NCBI RefSeq assembly: GCF_900100945.1
Contig: NZ_FNCG01000005.1
Location: forward strand, 270,256-334,255
Direction of reading: 5' to 3'
DNA from: Mucilaginibacter gossypii
GTDB taxonomy: Bacteria > Bacteroidota > Bacteroidia > Sphingobacteriales > Sphingobacteriaceae
DNA length: 64,000 nt
Positions 52,453 through 61,553 of this stretch are shown here, piece by piece (positions within the stretch are counted from its first letter, which is position 1; each line of letters opens with the position of its first letter). The notes under the pieces are model-generated. The model made no database searches, had not been told where the DNA came from, and was given only the letters and a program-made list of their open reading frames with translations. Position numbers and translations under genes: made by a program.

Positions 52453-53463
52453 CTAAAAAGCGCTTACACCGTAAACGGTGGTGTATTTAAAACTCAGTTT
52501 TTGCTCGGGGTAAACATATTTGAAAGCACTTTGGGCCATTAACGCACTTTCATGAAAACCGCAGAGTATCAGCTTAAGCTTACCCGGGTAGGTATTGATA
52601 TCGCCAATGGCATAAATGCGCTCAATATTGGTGCTATAATCAACTGTATTTACCGCGATGGCTGATCTGTCGATATTCAAACCCCAGTCGGCAATAGGGC
52701 CAAGCTTAGGGCTAAGGCCAAATAAAGGAATGAGGTGATCGGCTTCAACATGGCTTACCTGCTGGTCCCGGTCAAGCAGGGTAATCTCCTGCAGGCGGTC
52801 ATCGCCGGTTAAGGCAACTACGTTTGACTTAAGGACCAGGTCGATCTTGCCTTCCCTGGCCAGTTCAAATACCTTTTCGGCGCTATCAGGTGCTCCGCGA
52901 AAAGTATCCCCCCGATGGACCAGGGTAACCCGTTCGGCTACGTTGCTCAGAAAAACAGCCCAGTCCAGGGCAGAATCGCCGCCACCTGCAAGCACTACTT
53001 TTTTATCACGGAAATGTTCGGGATTCTTCACCATATAGGCTACACCTTTTCCCTCAAAATCCGTAAGTCGGTCAATTTCTGGTTTGCGGGGTTCAAAACA
53101 GCCAAGGCCGCCGGCAATTACTACTACCTGGCAATGAACGGTTGTACCGTCGTTGGTTATGATATTATAAGATCCGTCATCATTGCGTTGCAGGTTTTCT
53201 ACCCGCTCGCCCAAACTAAAGGTGGGGTGAAACGGGGCTATCTGCAGCATCAAATTATCCACCAGTTGCTGTGCGGTAACATCAGGATAACCGGGAATAT
53301 CATAAATAGGTTTATGCGGATAGATTTCGGAAAGCTGGCCGCCAACCTGTGGCAGCACATCAATAAGGTGGCAGCGCATTTTTAGCAGCCCGGCTTCAAA
53401 AACAGCAAATAAACCAACAGGTCCCGCGCCTATAATGCAGATATCGGTAGTAATTTTTTCCAT
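52453..53463 (-). CDS. Ferredoxin--NADP+ reductase of the thioredoxin-reductase-like type
   Basis: 336 residues with two dinucleotide-binding folds: FAD GAGPVGLFAVFEAGLL near the N-terminus and NAD(P) VVLAGGGDSALDWAVFL in the middle, and the FAD-binding IYAIGDINTYPGK near the C-terminus. It lacks the CxxC of true thioredoxin reductases, which marks the FNR branch. The ferredoxin gene follows within 2 bases, so this is a two-gene electron-transfer operon. A frame from 53487 exists, but the ATG at 53463 gives the standard start. Confidence 0.9.
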   Translation of the reverse strand: MEKITTDICIIGAGPVGLFAVFEAGLLKMRCHLIDVLPQVGGQLSEIYPHKPIYDIPGYPDVTAQQLVDNLMLQIAPFHPTFSLGERVENLQRNDDGSYNIITNDGTTVHCQVVVIAGGLGCFEPRKPEIDRLTDFEGKGVAYMVKNPEHFRDKKVVLAGGGDSALDWAVFLSNVAERVTLVHRGDTFRGAPDSAEKVFELAREGKIDLVLKSNVVALTGDDRLQEITLLDRDQQVSHVEADHLIPLFGLSPKLGPIADWGLNIDRSAIAVNTVDYSTNIERIYAIGDINTYPGKLKLILCGFHESALMAQSAFKYVYPEQKLSFKYTTVYGVSAF

Positions 53464-53540
53464 GTATGATCGCCTTTGATTCAGCAATCAAATTTGCCGC
53501 TAAACTAACTGGCAATCAAATGATATAAAGTAATATGAGA

Positions 53541-54440
53541 TTACTTTAAGTTATAATTGGCAAGGCAAAAACGTTTAAATAACTCTATCAGCTTGCTGTG
53601 TTTGCCATGCAATTGTATGAACTGAAAAGTGCGGAAAATCTCTAATCCTTTAACATCAATAATGGTGAGCTCGTTGTATTTTAACTCGCTTACTACCGAT
53701 TGGATGGAGAGAAATGTTGCTGTTTCTGAGTATAAAAGATATTGTTTTATGGCGATACTGCTCTCCAGTTGAATCTCGATGTTCAGGTCTTTAGGGTTGA
53801 TTTGCACGGCGGCCAGGGCATTGAAGATAACATCCAGGGTGCCCGATCCGGCTTCCCTTAAAACCAACGGGATAGCGGGTAATTGTTTGGGAGTGATCTC
53901 GGTCTTTTTGGATAACTTATTGTTAGCACTGGTTACCAGTACAATTTCATCTTTAATAAAATCGGTATAGGATAATTGCGGCGAATGGGCAGCACCTTCT
54001 ACAATGGCAATATCTATTTTTTCGGCCAGTACCAGCTGCGAGATCTGATCGGTATTGGCCTGGATAAAATTGAAAGTAACCTTGGGATATGTTTTTTTAA
54101 ACATAGCCAGCAGCTTGGGCAAAATGGTTTGCGCCACGGTGGTACTGGCCCCTATGTGCAGTGTACCGGCTTCCAGGTTGTTAAGCTGTGCCAGTTCAGT
54201 TTCCAGGTCGGTATAGGTTTGGAAAATCTTCTCGGCGTATTTTTCAAGGATCTTGCCGGCAGTGGTAAGGGAAATATTATTGCCGTTTCGTTTAAACAAC
54301 TGTACGCTGAGTTGTTGCTCCAGTTCTTTGATATGTTTGGTGACCGCCGGCTGGGTGATAAATAACTCGGATGCAGCTTTGGTAAAGCTTAACCGTTGTG
54401 CAACCGTATAAAAAACCTTCAGCCTGAAATCAAATATCAT
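53541..54440 (-). CDS. LysR-family transcriptional regulator
   Basis: 299 residues: an N-terminal winged helix (FYTVAQRLSFTKAASELFITQPAVTKHIKELEQQL) and a periplasmic-binding-protein-like effector domain (GTLHIGASTTVAQTILPKLL, IDIAIVEGA). It resembles the CysB/CysL/CbbR-like group. It lies upstream on the same strand as the ferredoxin reductase operon with a 77-base gap; it could regulate it, but there is no direct evidence. Confidence 0.9.
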   Translation of the reverse strand: MIFDFRLKVFYTVAQRLSFTKAASELFITQPAVTKHIKELEQQLSVQLFKRNGNNISLTTAGKILEKYAEKIFQTYTDLETELAQLNNLEAGTLHIGASTTVAQTILPKLLAMFKKTYPKVTFNFIQANTDQISQLVLAEKIDIAIVEGAAHSPQLSYTDFIKDEIVLVTSANNKLSKKTEITPKQLPAIPLVLREAGSGTLDVIFNALAAVQINPKDLNIEIQLESSIAIKQYLLYSETATFLSIQSVVSELKYNELTIIDVKGLEIFRTFQFIQLHGKHSKLIELFKRFCLANYNLK

Positions 54441-54477
54441 TGAGCCAATTTAGGAATAAATACTTTTTATTCAGCAT

Positions 54478-54567
54478 GTCACTACGAGCGAAGCGTGGCA
54501 ACCGCATACCATACAGTGCAAATATGCATTGGCTGCGAGATTGCCATGCTTCGCTTACAACAATGCG
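54478..54567. repeat. Inverted intergenic repeat, decayed CATTGCGAGGAGCG family (copy 3)
   Basis: GTCACTACGAGCGAAGCGTGGCAA near 54478 faces TTGCCATGCTTCGCTTACAACAATG near 54541. Related to the copies at 29859 and 43018 but less well preserved. Confidence 0.5.
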
Positions 54568-54591
54568 ATAAATTTATGTCAATGTATCTAT

Positions 54592-55131
54592 TTAATTCGT
54601 AGCCAATTGTGGGCTGGCATCCTTGCGTTTCAGGATCAAAGCTGCTATCAGCGCAATCACCAGGCCAACGGGCAGTATCTCCATATAAGTAAGCACAATT
54701 ACGCCGAAGGGGCTTTTGTACATATTAACATAACCGGCCATGCTTGCTTCCTGTTGCTTAAGTTCGGTAGCCGTAGCACCATTGGCTTTGGCTTCCCTTA
54801 AAATATGGGCGACGTATTTGGTCATAAAATCGGGGTAAAAGTTATAGAACTCTATTAACCACACAATCACATAAACTGTTGAGGTGATCAATACAATGTA
54901 AAGACCGATCATAAAAGCTTTGCCGAAACTAATTATGCCTTCGTTGTATTTGTCACGGTAATTTTTGATGGCTACAAATATCAGCGAAAACGCCAGCAAC
55001 ATGGAGCCATAGCCCACCCACATGTTGCCCTGAAAGTTGGGGTTGTTATAGCAAAGGGCTCCCGAAATTCCCCCGGTAGCAGCAATGATCAGGCCGGAGA
55101 TTGATCCAAAAACAAATACATTCTTTTTCAT
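54592..55131 (-). CDS. DUF4199 membrane protein
   Basis: 179 residues with four hydrophobic segments (about 4-24, 34-52, 72-94 and 145-165) and the charged block IAIKNYRDKYNEGIISFGKAFMIGLYI typical of DUF4199. The function is unknown. In Bacteroidota such genes often sit next to LuxR-type or glycosyltransferase genes, and a LuxR-type gene lies upstream here. The ATG at 55131 is preferred over one at 55155. Confidence 0.85.
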   Translation of the reverse strand: MKKNVFVFGSISGLIIAATGGISGALCYNNPNFQGNMWVGYGSMLLAFSLIFVAIKNYRDKYNEGIISFGKAFMIGLYIVLITSTVYVIVWLIEFYNFYPDFMTKYVAHILREAKANGATATELKQQEASMAGYVNMYKSPFGVIVLTYMEILPVGLVIALIAALILKRKDASPQLATN

Positions 55132-55241
55132 ATCGTTTATATTTTGATAGAGCAAATTTGGCTTGTCAGAAACTTTTCGGGCTCATACTTTAGGGTGATT
55201 TTGGAAAATATGCTGCCATTAGTACTAAAGTATGAAGCGGG

Positions 55242-55709
55242 TTAAGGAATAATGCTGAGCCGCTTCCCCATTTCCACGGCCTGGGTGCGGCGTTTAACCT
55301 CCATTTTTTCAAACACCTTTGCCGAATGTGTTTTGATGGTATTCAACGATACAAATAAACGCTCTGAAATTTCCTGGTTACTTAATCCTTCGGCCATTAA
55401 TTGCAAAACATCAAGCTCGCGTTTGCTGAGGCCAAGCTTTTCCACCTCTGTCTGGTTAATGATAAATTTAGGTCCGTTATTTACATAAACCTGTTTTTCT
55501 ACAACAACCGTTTTGGGTTTGGTAAGTTTAAGTGCCAGCCAAATTCCTAATACGGTAAAAAATACTGCTATGGCACCCATGTAAATTTCATAGGCATTAT
55601 CAACAATGATCAGTTTAAGCTCAAGCCATTTCAGCAAAAACAACAGCAGTGCAAGTGCTACCGCGTACAGTATGGTATGTTTGTTTTTTGCCAATAAATT
55701 TGAAGCCAT
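55242..55709 (-). CDS. Membrane-anchored LuxR-type DNA-binding protein
   Basis: 155 residues: two N-terminal membrane helices (about 13-30 and 42-60), a linker, then a LuxR HTH domain (LSKRELDVLQLMAEGLSNQEISERLFVSLNTIKTHSAKVFEKMEVKRRTQAVEMGK). There is no receiver or obvious sensor domain. The protein would bind DNA while fixed in the inner membrane. It neighbours a DUF4199 membrane protein gene on the same strand. Confidence 0.87.
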   Translation of the reverse strand: MASNLLAKNKHTILYAVALALLLFLLKWLELKLIIVDNAYEIYMGAIAVFFTVLGIWLALKLTKPKTVVVEKQVYVNNGPKFIINQTEVEKLGLSKRELDVLQLMAEGLSNQEISERLFVSLNTIKTHSAKVFEKMEVKRRTQAVEMGKRLSIIP

Positions 55710-55773
55710 GTTATGATCACCGATTGATCTTAAAATTAGGATTATTTAAGATAAAGCAGAAAGGCACACAAAA

Positions 55774-55798
55774 CAAAAAAAGCGGAAAACATCCCGCT
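55774..55798 (-). terminator. Intrinsic terminator after the 55854-56222 gene
   Basis: On the minus strand AGCGG pairs with CCGCT around an 8-base loop and is followed by seven T. Confidence 0.65.
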
Positions 55799-55853
55799 CT
55801 TAAATTTATAATTTGTCAAGTTAATACCTTAACCCTGAAAGCCCTGGCTTCGT

Positions 55854-56222
55854 TTATTCATCAGCTTTAGCCGCGTCTTTCCTGGCTTTTTTATCGGCTT
55901 TTAATTTTGCATAGGCTTTTTGTTGTTCGGGGGTGAAAATCTTGTTTAAGCCGGTGGCAGTGCGTTGTTTAATCTTTTGATCGGCCAGGTGACTGGTTTT
56001 TTTATCCTGTTTCAGTTTTTTCAGGCTATCGATACTTGTTGCCTGGGCAAGCAGGATAACATTGACTTTTTTTGCCTGGTCGGCAGTAAGTTTTAAGTTT
56101 TTTTGCAGGTGCTCGGTTTTGTTGGCCGCTTTTTGAGCAGGCGTTTTTTCAATCTTTTTTTGTGCGTTGGCTGCGTAGTTTAGTCCGCAGGCAAGGGCCA
56201 GTAGCATCAATAGTTTTTTCAT
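55854..56222 (-). CDS. Small secreted lysine-rich protein, Spy/LTXXQ-like
   Basis: 122 residues with a signal peptide (cleavage near YAANAQ). The mature part is helical and highly basic, with an LKLTADQAKKVNVILLAQ segment and FTPEQQKAYAKLKA, which resemble the LTxxQ motifs of Spy/CpxP-like periplasmic chaperones and of small Bacteroidota proteins with such repeats. The function is unproven. The C-terminus is a run of Lys, Asp and Ala. Confidence 0.7.
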   Translation of the reverse strand: MKKLLMLLALACGLNYAANAQKKIEKTPAQKAANKTEHLQKNLKLTADQAKKVNVILLAQATSIDSLKKLKQDKKTSHLADQKIKQRTATGLNKIFTPEQQKAYAKLKADKKARKDAAKADE

Positions 56223-56385
56223 ATTTTTTATTTTTTGCAGATAATTAATTTATTGACAATATAGATGAGTTTTGGTTTAAATGGATATGTGTATAAGTTT
56301 CTTTGACAATTAAATTAAACCAAAGGGTTCTTTTATGGTCGTACTAATGCAAAAGTTAAATTTTTAATTTAATAACCCGGATACT

Positions 56386-58329
56386 ATGAAAAAGGCTGTT
56401 AAGTACTGGTGTGGCTTTGTTATGTTGTTGTGTTTGTTTACCGTATTTACTGCCTTTTTGCCGGGCTATCCTAATGCAAGTTTAAAATTTCCATATAAGC
56501 AGGCGGGTTTAACACCCGAACAGGCCGCGGCTCATTTACTGAGCCGTTTTACTTATGGGGCAACCCCGGGCGAAGTAGAAGAAGTATCCAAAATCGGCCC
56601 CGAAAAGTGGTTCGCCCAACAGTTGGATGCCCAACTCCCGGATGATTCCCTTAATCAACTCTTAAATAAATACGATGCCTTAAAACTGAGCAATACAGAA
56701 GTTGTTGCCCAATACCCCAAAGGCGCGCAGGTTTTGCGAATGGCTATAAGGGATGGGGTAGTTAACAAAGATTCGGTAAAAACAGATCGCAAAGCTTATC
56801 GCGATCAGTTGCAAAACTACATGCAGCAAAACGGATTAAAGCCCGAGCAGGAGCTGTTACGCCAGTTCATCAACCAGAAAATATTAAGAGCGGCTTACAG
56901 CAATAATCAATTACAGGAAGTAATGACCAGTTTCTGGTTCAATCATTTCAATGTATCTATAGTAAAAAACGACTGTTCGCAATATATCCCCGCTTATGAG
57001 CGCGATGTGATCCGCGCTAATGCCCTTGGCAAATTTAATGATTTGTTATTGGCCTCTGCCAAATCGCCGGCCATGCTATATTACCTGGATAATTTTAGCA
57101 GCTCGGGGAATAAGGACAATATGGAGCAAAGTAACAGGCCGATCCGCCGCCGGCTGATGCAGCAAATGCAGGGTACGGATACAGGTCGTTTTGCCAATAT
57201 GCCCAAAATAAACAAAACAAAAAAAGCACAGGGGCTTAATGAAAATTACGCCCGCGAGGTAATGGAACTGCATACCCTTGGCGTTGACGGCGGCTATACC
57301 CAGCAGGATGTTACCCAGGCGGCTAAAGTACTTACCGGCTGGTCGGTTTATCCAATGGGCACTTACGGACAAGCAGGCCAAAAACTCATGAACCGTATTG
57401 GGGATGAAAAACTGCAAAGCCGTGGTTTTGTACATGAGGGCGATTTTCTGTTTAACCCGAACAAACATGATAGCGGCGAAAAGACGGTATTAGGCCATCA
57501 TTTTGCTGCCGGAGGCGGGTACGAGGAGGGTGTGCAACTGCTTAATATGCTGGCACATCAACAAGCTACGGCAAGGTTTATATCAAAGAAAATAGCTGTG
57601 CGCTTTGTGAGCGATAACCCGCCGCAAAGCCTTATTGATAAAATGGCCCGTACCTTTATGAATAAGGATGGTGATATTAAACAGGTACTGATCACCATGG
57701 TTAATGCGCCTGAATTTTGGAGCGCGGCAGCCGTAAGGGAAAAAACTAAATCACCTTTTGAGCTGGCCATAGGCTCGGTACGTTCATTGCATGCCGATAT
57801 TACCCAGCCTTACCAGTTGTTTAACTGGATCAATAAAATGGGCGAAAAGATGTACTATTACCAGGCCCCGACCGGCTTCCCCGATAAAGGCCAATACTGG
57901 ATCAATACCGGCGCGCTGCTTAACCGTATGAATTTTGGTTTGGCACTGGCATCGGGCCGGATCCCCGGCGTAAAGGTTGATCTTGCAGCACTCAATAACC
58001 ATCACGAACCCGAAAGCGCACAGGCCGCACTTATCACCTATAGTAAAATCATTATGCCGGGCCGTAAGCTTGATGAAACCATCAAACGGCTTACACCTAT
58101 GCTTAACGATCCCAAACTTATGGAAAAGGTTGGCGAAGCCAGCGCCAAAACTCCTGCAACAACCGCGGTACCAGTGGCTGCTAGTGATGAGATGATGGAT
58201 CAGCAGGCGGGTTTAAAAGGTAAACGAAAAAATAATTTTATAGCGATGCAAAGTGCCTCCGGCAATAATTCTATGCTGGCGCAGGTGGTTGGCGTTATCA
58301 TTGGTTCACCCGAATATCAGAGGCGTTAA
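56386..58329 (+). CDS. DUF1800 protein, secreted
   Basis: 647 residues with an export signal (about residues 5-28). The DUF1800 domain spans most of the protein: HLLSRFTYGATPGEVEEVSKIGPEKWFAQQLD at the start, EVMTSFWFNHFNV, NYAREVMELHTLGVDGGYTQQDVTQAAKVLTGW in the middle, and LMARTFMNKDGDIKQVLITMV-like helices later. The function of the family is not established. It is nearly always paired with a DUF1501 protein, as here. A Lys/Met-rich insert is present near the C-terminus (MMDQQAGLKGKRKN). Confidence 0.92.
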   Translation: MKKAVKYWCGFVMLLCLFTVFTAFLPGYPNASLKFPYKQAGLTPEQAAAHLLSRFTYGATPGEVEEVSKIGPEKWFAQQLDAQLPDDSLNQLLNKYDALKLSNTEVVAQYPKGAQVLRMAIRDGVVNKDSVKTDRKAYRDQLQNYMQQNGLKPEQELLRQFINQKILRAAYSNNQLQEVMTSFWFNHFNVSIVKNDCSQYIPAYERDVIRANALGKFNDLLLASAKSPAMLYYLDNFSSSGNKDNMEQSNRPIRRRLMQQMQGTDTGRFANMPKINKTKKAQGLNENYAREVMELHTLGVDGGYTQQDVTQAAKVLTGWSVYPMGTYGQAGQKLMNRIGDEKLQSRGFVHEGDFLFNPNKHDSGEKTVLGHHFAAGGGYEEGVQLLNMLAHQQATARFISKKIAVRFVSDNPPQSLIDKMARTFMNKDGDIKQVLITMVNAPEFWSAAAVREKTKSPFELAIGSVRSLHADITQPYQLFNWINKMGEKMYYYQAPTGFPDKGQYWINTGALLNRMNFGLALASGRIPGVKVDLAALNNHHEPESAQAALITYSKIIMPGRKLDETIKRLTPMLNDPKLMEKVGEASAKTPATTAVPVAASDEMMDQQAGLKGKRKNNFIAMQSASGNNSMLAQVVGVIIGSPEYQRR

Positions 58330-58347
58330 TTGCAGGAGGATTTAAAA

Positions 58348-59619
58348 ATGGTATCAAGAAGAGGCTTTTTAAAATCGGGCGGACTGGCCCTTTTAGGTGT
58401 AGGGTTACTGGGCGGTATACCCGGTTTTTTAGCCGAGGCAGCCGCGAGCGAAAAAATCTTATCGCCCTATAAAAAGAAAAAAACGCTGGTATGTATCTTT
58501 CAGCGGGGAGCTATGGATGGCCTGATGGCCGTTACTCCGTTTACTGATGATTATTTGAAAGCTGCCAGGCCAAACCTGTTCATGTCGGCTGCCAAAAGTG
58601 GTACAAATAATCCGCTGATAGACCTGGACGGGCGTTTTGGTTTGCACCCTGCCATGAAGGCCTTTGAACCCATGTTTCGCGAAAAACGTTTGGGCATTGT
58701 TCACGGCATAGGCTCGCCTAATAATACCCGCTCGCATTTTGATGCGCAGGATTATATGGAATCGGGCACTCCATTCAATAAAGGGACCTCAAGCGGCTGG
58801 CTTAACCGGGCTGTAGGTTTGCTTGGGCATGATGCGCTTACACCATTTACGGCCGTGAGCATGACATCGGCCATGCCACGTTCTTTTTATGGCGACAATC
58901 CCTCGGTGGCCATCAGCAATTTGCAGGATTTTGCGATTCAAATGCGGGGCAATCCTGCCGGAGCCAATATCGCGGCCAAAAGTTTTGAAGATCTGTATGA
59001 TCAAACCGCATCCGGCTTACTGAAGCAAACCGGAAAGGAAAGTTTTGAAGCTATGAAGATGCTGCAGAAAACTGATATTAAAAATTATACGCCTGCCAAT
59101 GGCGCTGTTTACCCCAGCTCGGCATTGGGCAATTCGCTGAAACAAATAGCCCAACTCATTAAAATGGATGTGGGGCTGGAAGTTGCCTTTGCCGAATCGA
59201 ACGGTTGGGATACCCACTTTAACCAGGGAACCGAAAACGGCATCTTCGCCCGGAATGTGGCCGACCTAAGCAACAGCATAATGGCCCTGTGGACCGACCT
59301 GGGCACCTACCAGGACGATGTTACCATAATGACCATGACCGAGTTTGGCCGTACCGTACATCAAAACGGGACTGGTGGTACCGATCATGGTCGCGCTTCA
59401 TGTAACTTTATTTTAGGTAATGATGTAAGCGGCGGTTTAGTGTATGGCGATGTAAAGCCGCTCGCCGTTGAAAACCTTGAAGATGGCCGCGACCTTACCG
59501 TAACTACCGACTTTAGAAGTGTGTTCAGCTCAGTAGCTGATAAGCATCTTGCGATAAATAATGATCATATACTGTTTCCCGACTGGAAAGGGGATAGGGT
59601 GAATGTAATGAAGGGATAA
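58348..59619 (+). CDS. DUF1501 protein with Tat signal
   Basis: 423 residues. The start MVSRRGFLKSGGLALLGVG is a twin-arginine (Tat) export signal, so the protein is exported folded. DUF1501 is related to the alkaline phosphatase/sulfatase fold; visible blocks are FQRGAMDGLMAVTPF, GSPNNTRSHFDAQDYMESGT and MTEFGRTVHQNGTGGTDHGRA with possible metal ligands. The gene follows the DUF1800 gene by 18 bases, and the ATG at 58348 has an AGGAGG Shine-Dalgarno site at 58333-58338, rare for this phylum, which fixes the start. Confidence 0.92.
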   Translation: MVSRRGFLKSGGLALLGVGLLGGIPGFLAEAAASEKILSPYKKKKTLVCIFQRGAMDGLMAVTPFTDDYLKAARPNLFMSAAKSGTNNPLIDLDGRFGLHPAMKAFEPMFREKRLGIVHGIGSPNNTRSHFDAQDYMESGTPFNKGTSSGWLNRAVGLLGHDALTPFTAVSMTSAMPRSFYGDNPSVAISNLQDFAIQMRGNPAGANIAAKSFEDLYDQTASGLLKQTGKESFEAMKMLQKTDIKNYTPANGAVYPSSALGNSLKQIAQLIKMDVGLEVAFAESNGWDTHFNQGTENGIFARNVADLSNSIMALWTDLGTYQDDVTIMTMTEFGRTVHQNGTGGTDHGRASCNFILGNDVSGGLVYGDVKPLAVENLEDGRDLTVTTDFRSVFSSVADKHLAINNDHILFPDWKGDRVNVMKG

Positions 59620-60233
59620 AAGCATACTGCCGCGGTTTTTGCGATAGCATAACCCGTGATTGAATATCCCTGAAGTTTCTAACTTCAGCTCATTCACTGG
59701 CTGAAGTTGGGCGATAACGTAAATCGGCCTAAAACCGGGCAAGCACTTTGCCTGCGAAAGCAACAATTTTTAGTCATTAAAAATGGTGGCGCTGTTTTGT
59801 CAGTACTTTTTTTCCAAAACCTTCCAGGTTTATTTTTGCTCAAAAAATATCAAAAAATCAGTAGCATAAAAGCCTTCGAAAAAGCACTGTTGAAACATTA
59901 ACTTTATATTCTCTAAAATTTTAATAATTGATTATCAATTATTTGGATATGTTTCACTAAAATCGTTAAAGCGTTTATTATCAGAACAGATGACGTTTTA
60001 ATGTGTTTCGTGTTTCACTCTTAAAATTTGGAACATGATGTTGTTTCAGAAAAAAAGGCCTGGGTGTTTTTCCAATTTTTTATGGGGAATTAAAATTTGG
60101 GGACACCACATTTGTTACAATCAATTCGCATGCAACACATCTACCGCTTTGATACATATCGACTAAAAACTGAATCAATTTTGATAACAGCTGTTTGCAG
60201 TTTGTATCTAAATTTGTTTAAATCGATATACCT
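59620..60233. other. Gene-poor gap after the DUF1501 gene
   Basis: 614 bases. It contains a hairpin around TGAAGTTTCTAACTTCAG (near 59668), with another GCTGAAGTT copy near 59700, and an AT-rich stretch from about 59880 that probably holds the promoter of the lectin gene. A frame of 64 codons (59707-59901) has poor coding character. Nothing else is supported. Confidence 0.5.
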
Positions 60234-60734
60234 ATGAAAAAATTTGCCTGGCTGTTATGCTTCCTGTTACCTGGCCTCGTGGTTTCGGCCCAACAAATTA
60301 AAGGGAGCTATGCTATTAAAAATGAGCAAACCGGGATGCTGTTACGGGTTAAAGACGCACATTCAGAAAATGGTACCCCACTGGTTGCTTACTATCCCGA
60401 AAACTGGAAATGCATGACCTGGAATTTTAAACATGTTGCAGGGAATACCTATCAGCTTCAGAATTTGCTTACCAATAAAACATTCCAGCCTAAGGGCGAT
60501 GCTGATGTAAACGTAGCTTTAGAGGAACAACCGCTTAACACGAACAGCGCCAATCAGCAATATGAGTTTGAGGCGATAGATCATGATACTTTCATGATTA
60601 AACTGAAAGGGACAGACTTATACATTACGCCATCTGATAAAAAGGGGGCAGTTAACTCACAGATAGTTTTAGCTAAAAAGACAAATACAAAAGACCAGTA
60701 TTGGGATATTTACGAACAATCGCCTACCATGTGA
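60234..60734 (+). CDS. Secreted ricin-type (beta-trefoil) lectin-like protein
   Basis: 166 residues: signal peptide (cleavage near VVSAQQ) followed by one beta-trefoil-like domain. The repeats start with GSYAIKNEQTGMLLRVKDAHSENGTPL, TWNFKHVAGNTYQLQNLLTNKTFQP and FEAIDHDTFMIKLKGTDLYIT, the RICIN_2 pattern of short strand-turn repeats with Trp and Gln. It should bind sugars outside the cell or in the periplasm. No enzyme domain is attached and no partner gene is adjacent on the same strand. Confidence 0.75.
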   Translation: MKKFAWLLCFLLPGLVVSAQQIKGSYAIKNEQTGMLLRVKDAHSENGTPLVAYYPENWKCMTWNFKHVAGNTYQLQNLLTNKTFQPKGDADVNVALEEQPLNTNSANQQYEFEAIDHDTFMIKLKGTDLYITPSDKKGAVNSQIVLAKKTNTKDQYWDIYEQSPTM

Positions 60735-60823
60735 TTCACTATCTGAAGATGCTGTGCTAACCGGTAATATTATAACCAGGCCCTGAAATAGGATTCTGCA
60801 ACTGTACCCGGCTGCAAAGGGCG

Positions 60824-61429
60824 TTAATCGGCCGTAAATATAAGATTCAGCGAAACCGCTATCTCGTCGGTAACAACTGTGTTTTTTACGGCCGAAAAGA
60901 AATCCCATGCTTCCCGCTTAGGCTGCATATCGATTTTCCACTTGATACGGTCAATTGTGGTATTTGCCTTAGCGCTGATGATCTCGTTCTTTTTAATGAT
61001 AGTTGCCATAAATTCAATGGGATTGCTGATCCCTTTTATGGTAAGGATGCCGGTCACGTTAAAGTTGGTTGACTGGCCAGCGCGTGTAATTTCTTTAACA
61101 ACCATAGTTGCTTCCGGGTACCGGCCTACTGCAAAAAAGCCCTCTTTTTTCAACTCTTCATCTACCTTTTTATTCCCGGCCGCATCGGCATGATCGGTAC
61201 TGTGCATGGTATTCATATTCAGGCTAAAGGCGCCGTTTGTTGGTTCGCCGGCAGCCGTATACCCCAGGCTGCCCGATTTAAAAAGCAGATAGCCGTAATG
61301 GCCACCCATAGTTTTGCGGGCATCCCATAAAACTTTACTTTTTTTAATATCTAAATGGTAGGTTTGCTGTGCAGAGGCTGGGATCAAGGCCATGGACAGC
61401 CACAGGATAATTGCGTATTTTCTTAACAT
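60824..61429 (-). CDS. YceI-family protein, periplasmic
   Basis: 201 residues with a signal peptide (cleavage near ASAQQ). The lipocalin-like YceI barrel is visible: YHLDIKKSKVLWDARKTMGGHYGYL, NTMHSTDH, RYPEATMVVKEI, FNVTGILTIKGISNPIEF. YceI proteins bind isoprenoid-like or amphiphilic ligands, and some are stress-induced. It is divergent from a membrane-tethered winged-helix regulator that starts 124 bases away, which suggests local control. Confidence 0.9.
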   Translation of the reverse strand: MLRKYAIILWLSMALIPASAQQTYHLDIKKSKVLWDARKTMGGHYGYLLFKSGSLGYTAAGEPTNGAFSLNMNTMHSTDHADAAGNKKVDEELKKEGFFAVGRYPEATMVVKEITRAGQSTNFNVTGILTIKGISNPIEFMATIIKKNEIISAKANTTIDRIKWKIDMQPKREAWDFFSAVKNTVVTDEIAVSLNLIFTAD

Positions 61430-61553
61430 AGTATAAGTGATTTATTTGGTAAACCTACTCAGCTTCAGTGCGTTTGTTATTGCCGATATTGTAAATAAAA
61501 TTGTAAACTTTGTAAATTAAATCTCCGGGAATATGGCCGGTTCCAAACTACCA

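Noticed and set aside
52915..53385. Plus-strand frame of 156 codons inside the ferredoxin reductase gene.
   Set aside because: The opposite strand encodes a clear FNR with both nucleotide folds; this frame is a shadow.
59707..59901. Possible 64-residue gene in the gap after DUF1501.
   Set aside because: Low-quality composition, no domain and no start context; probably chance.
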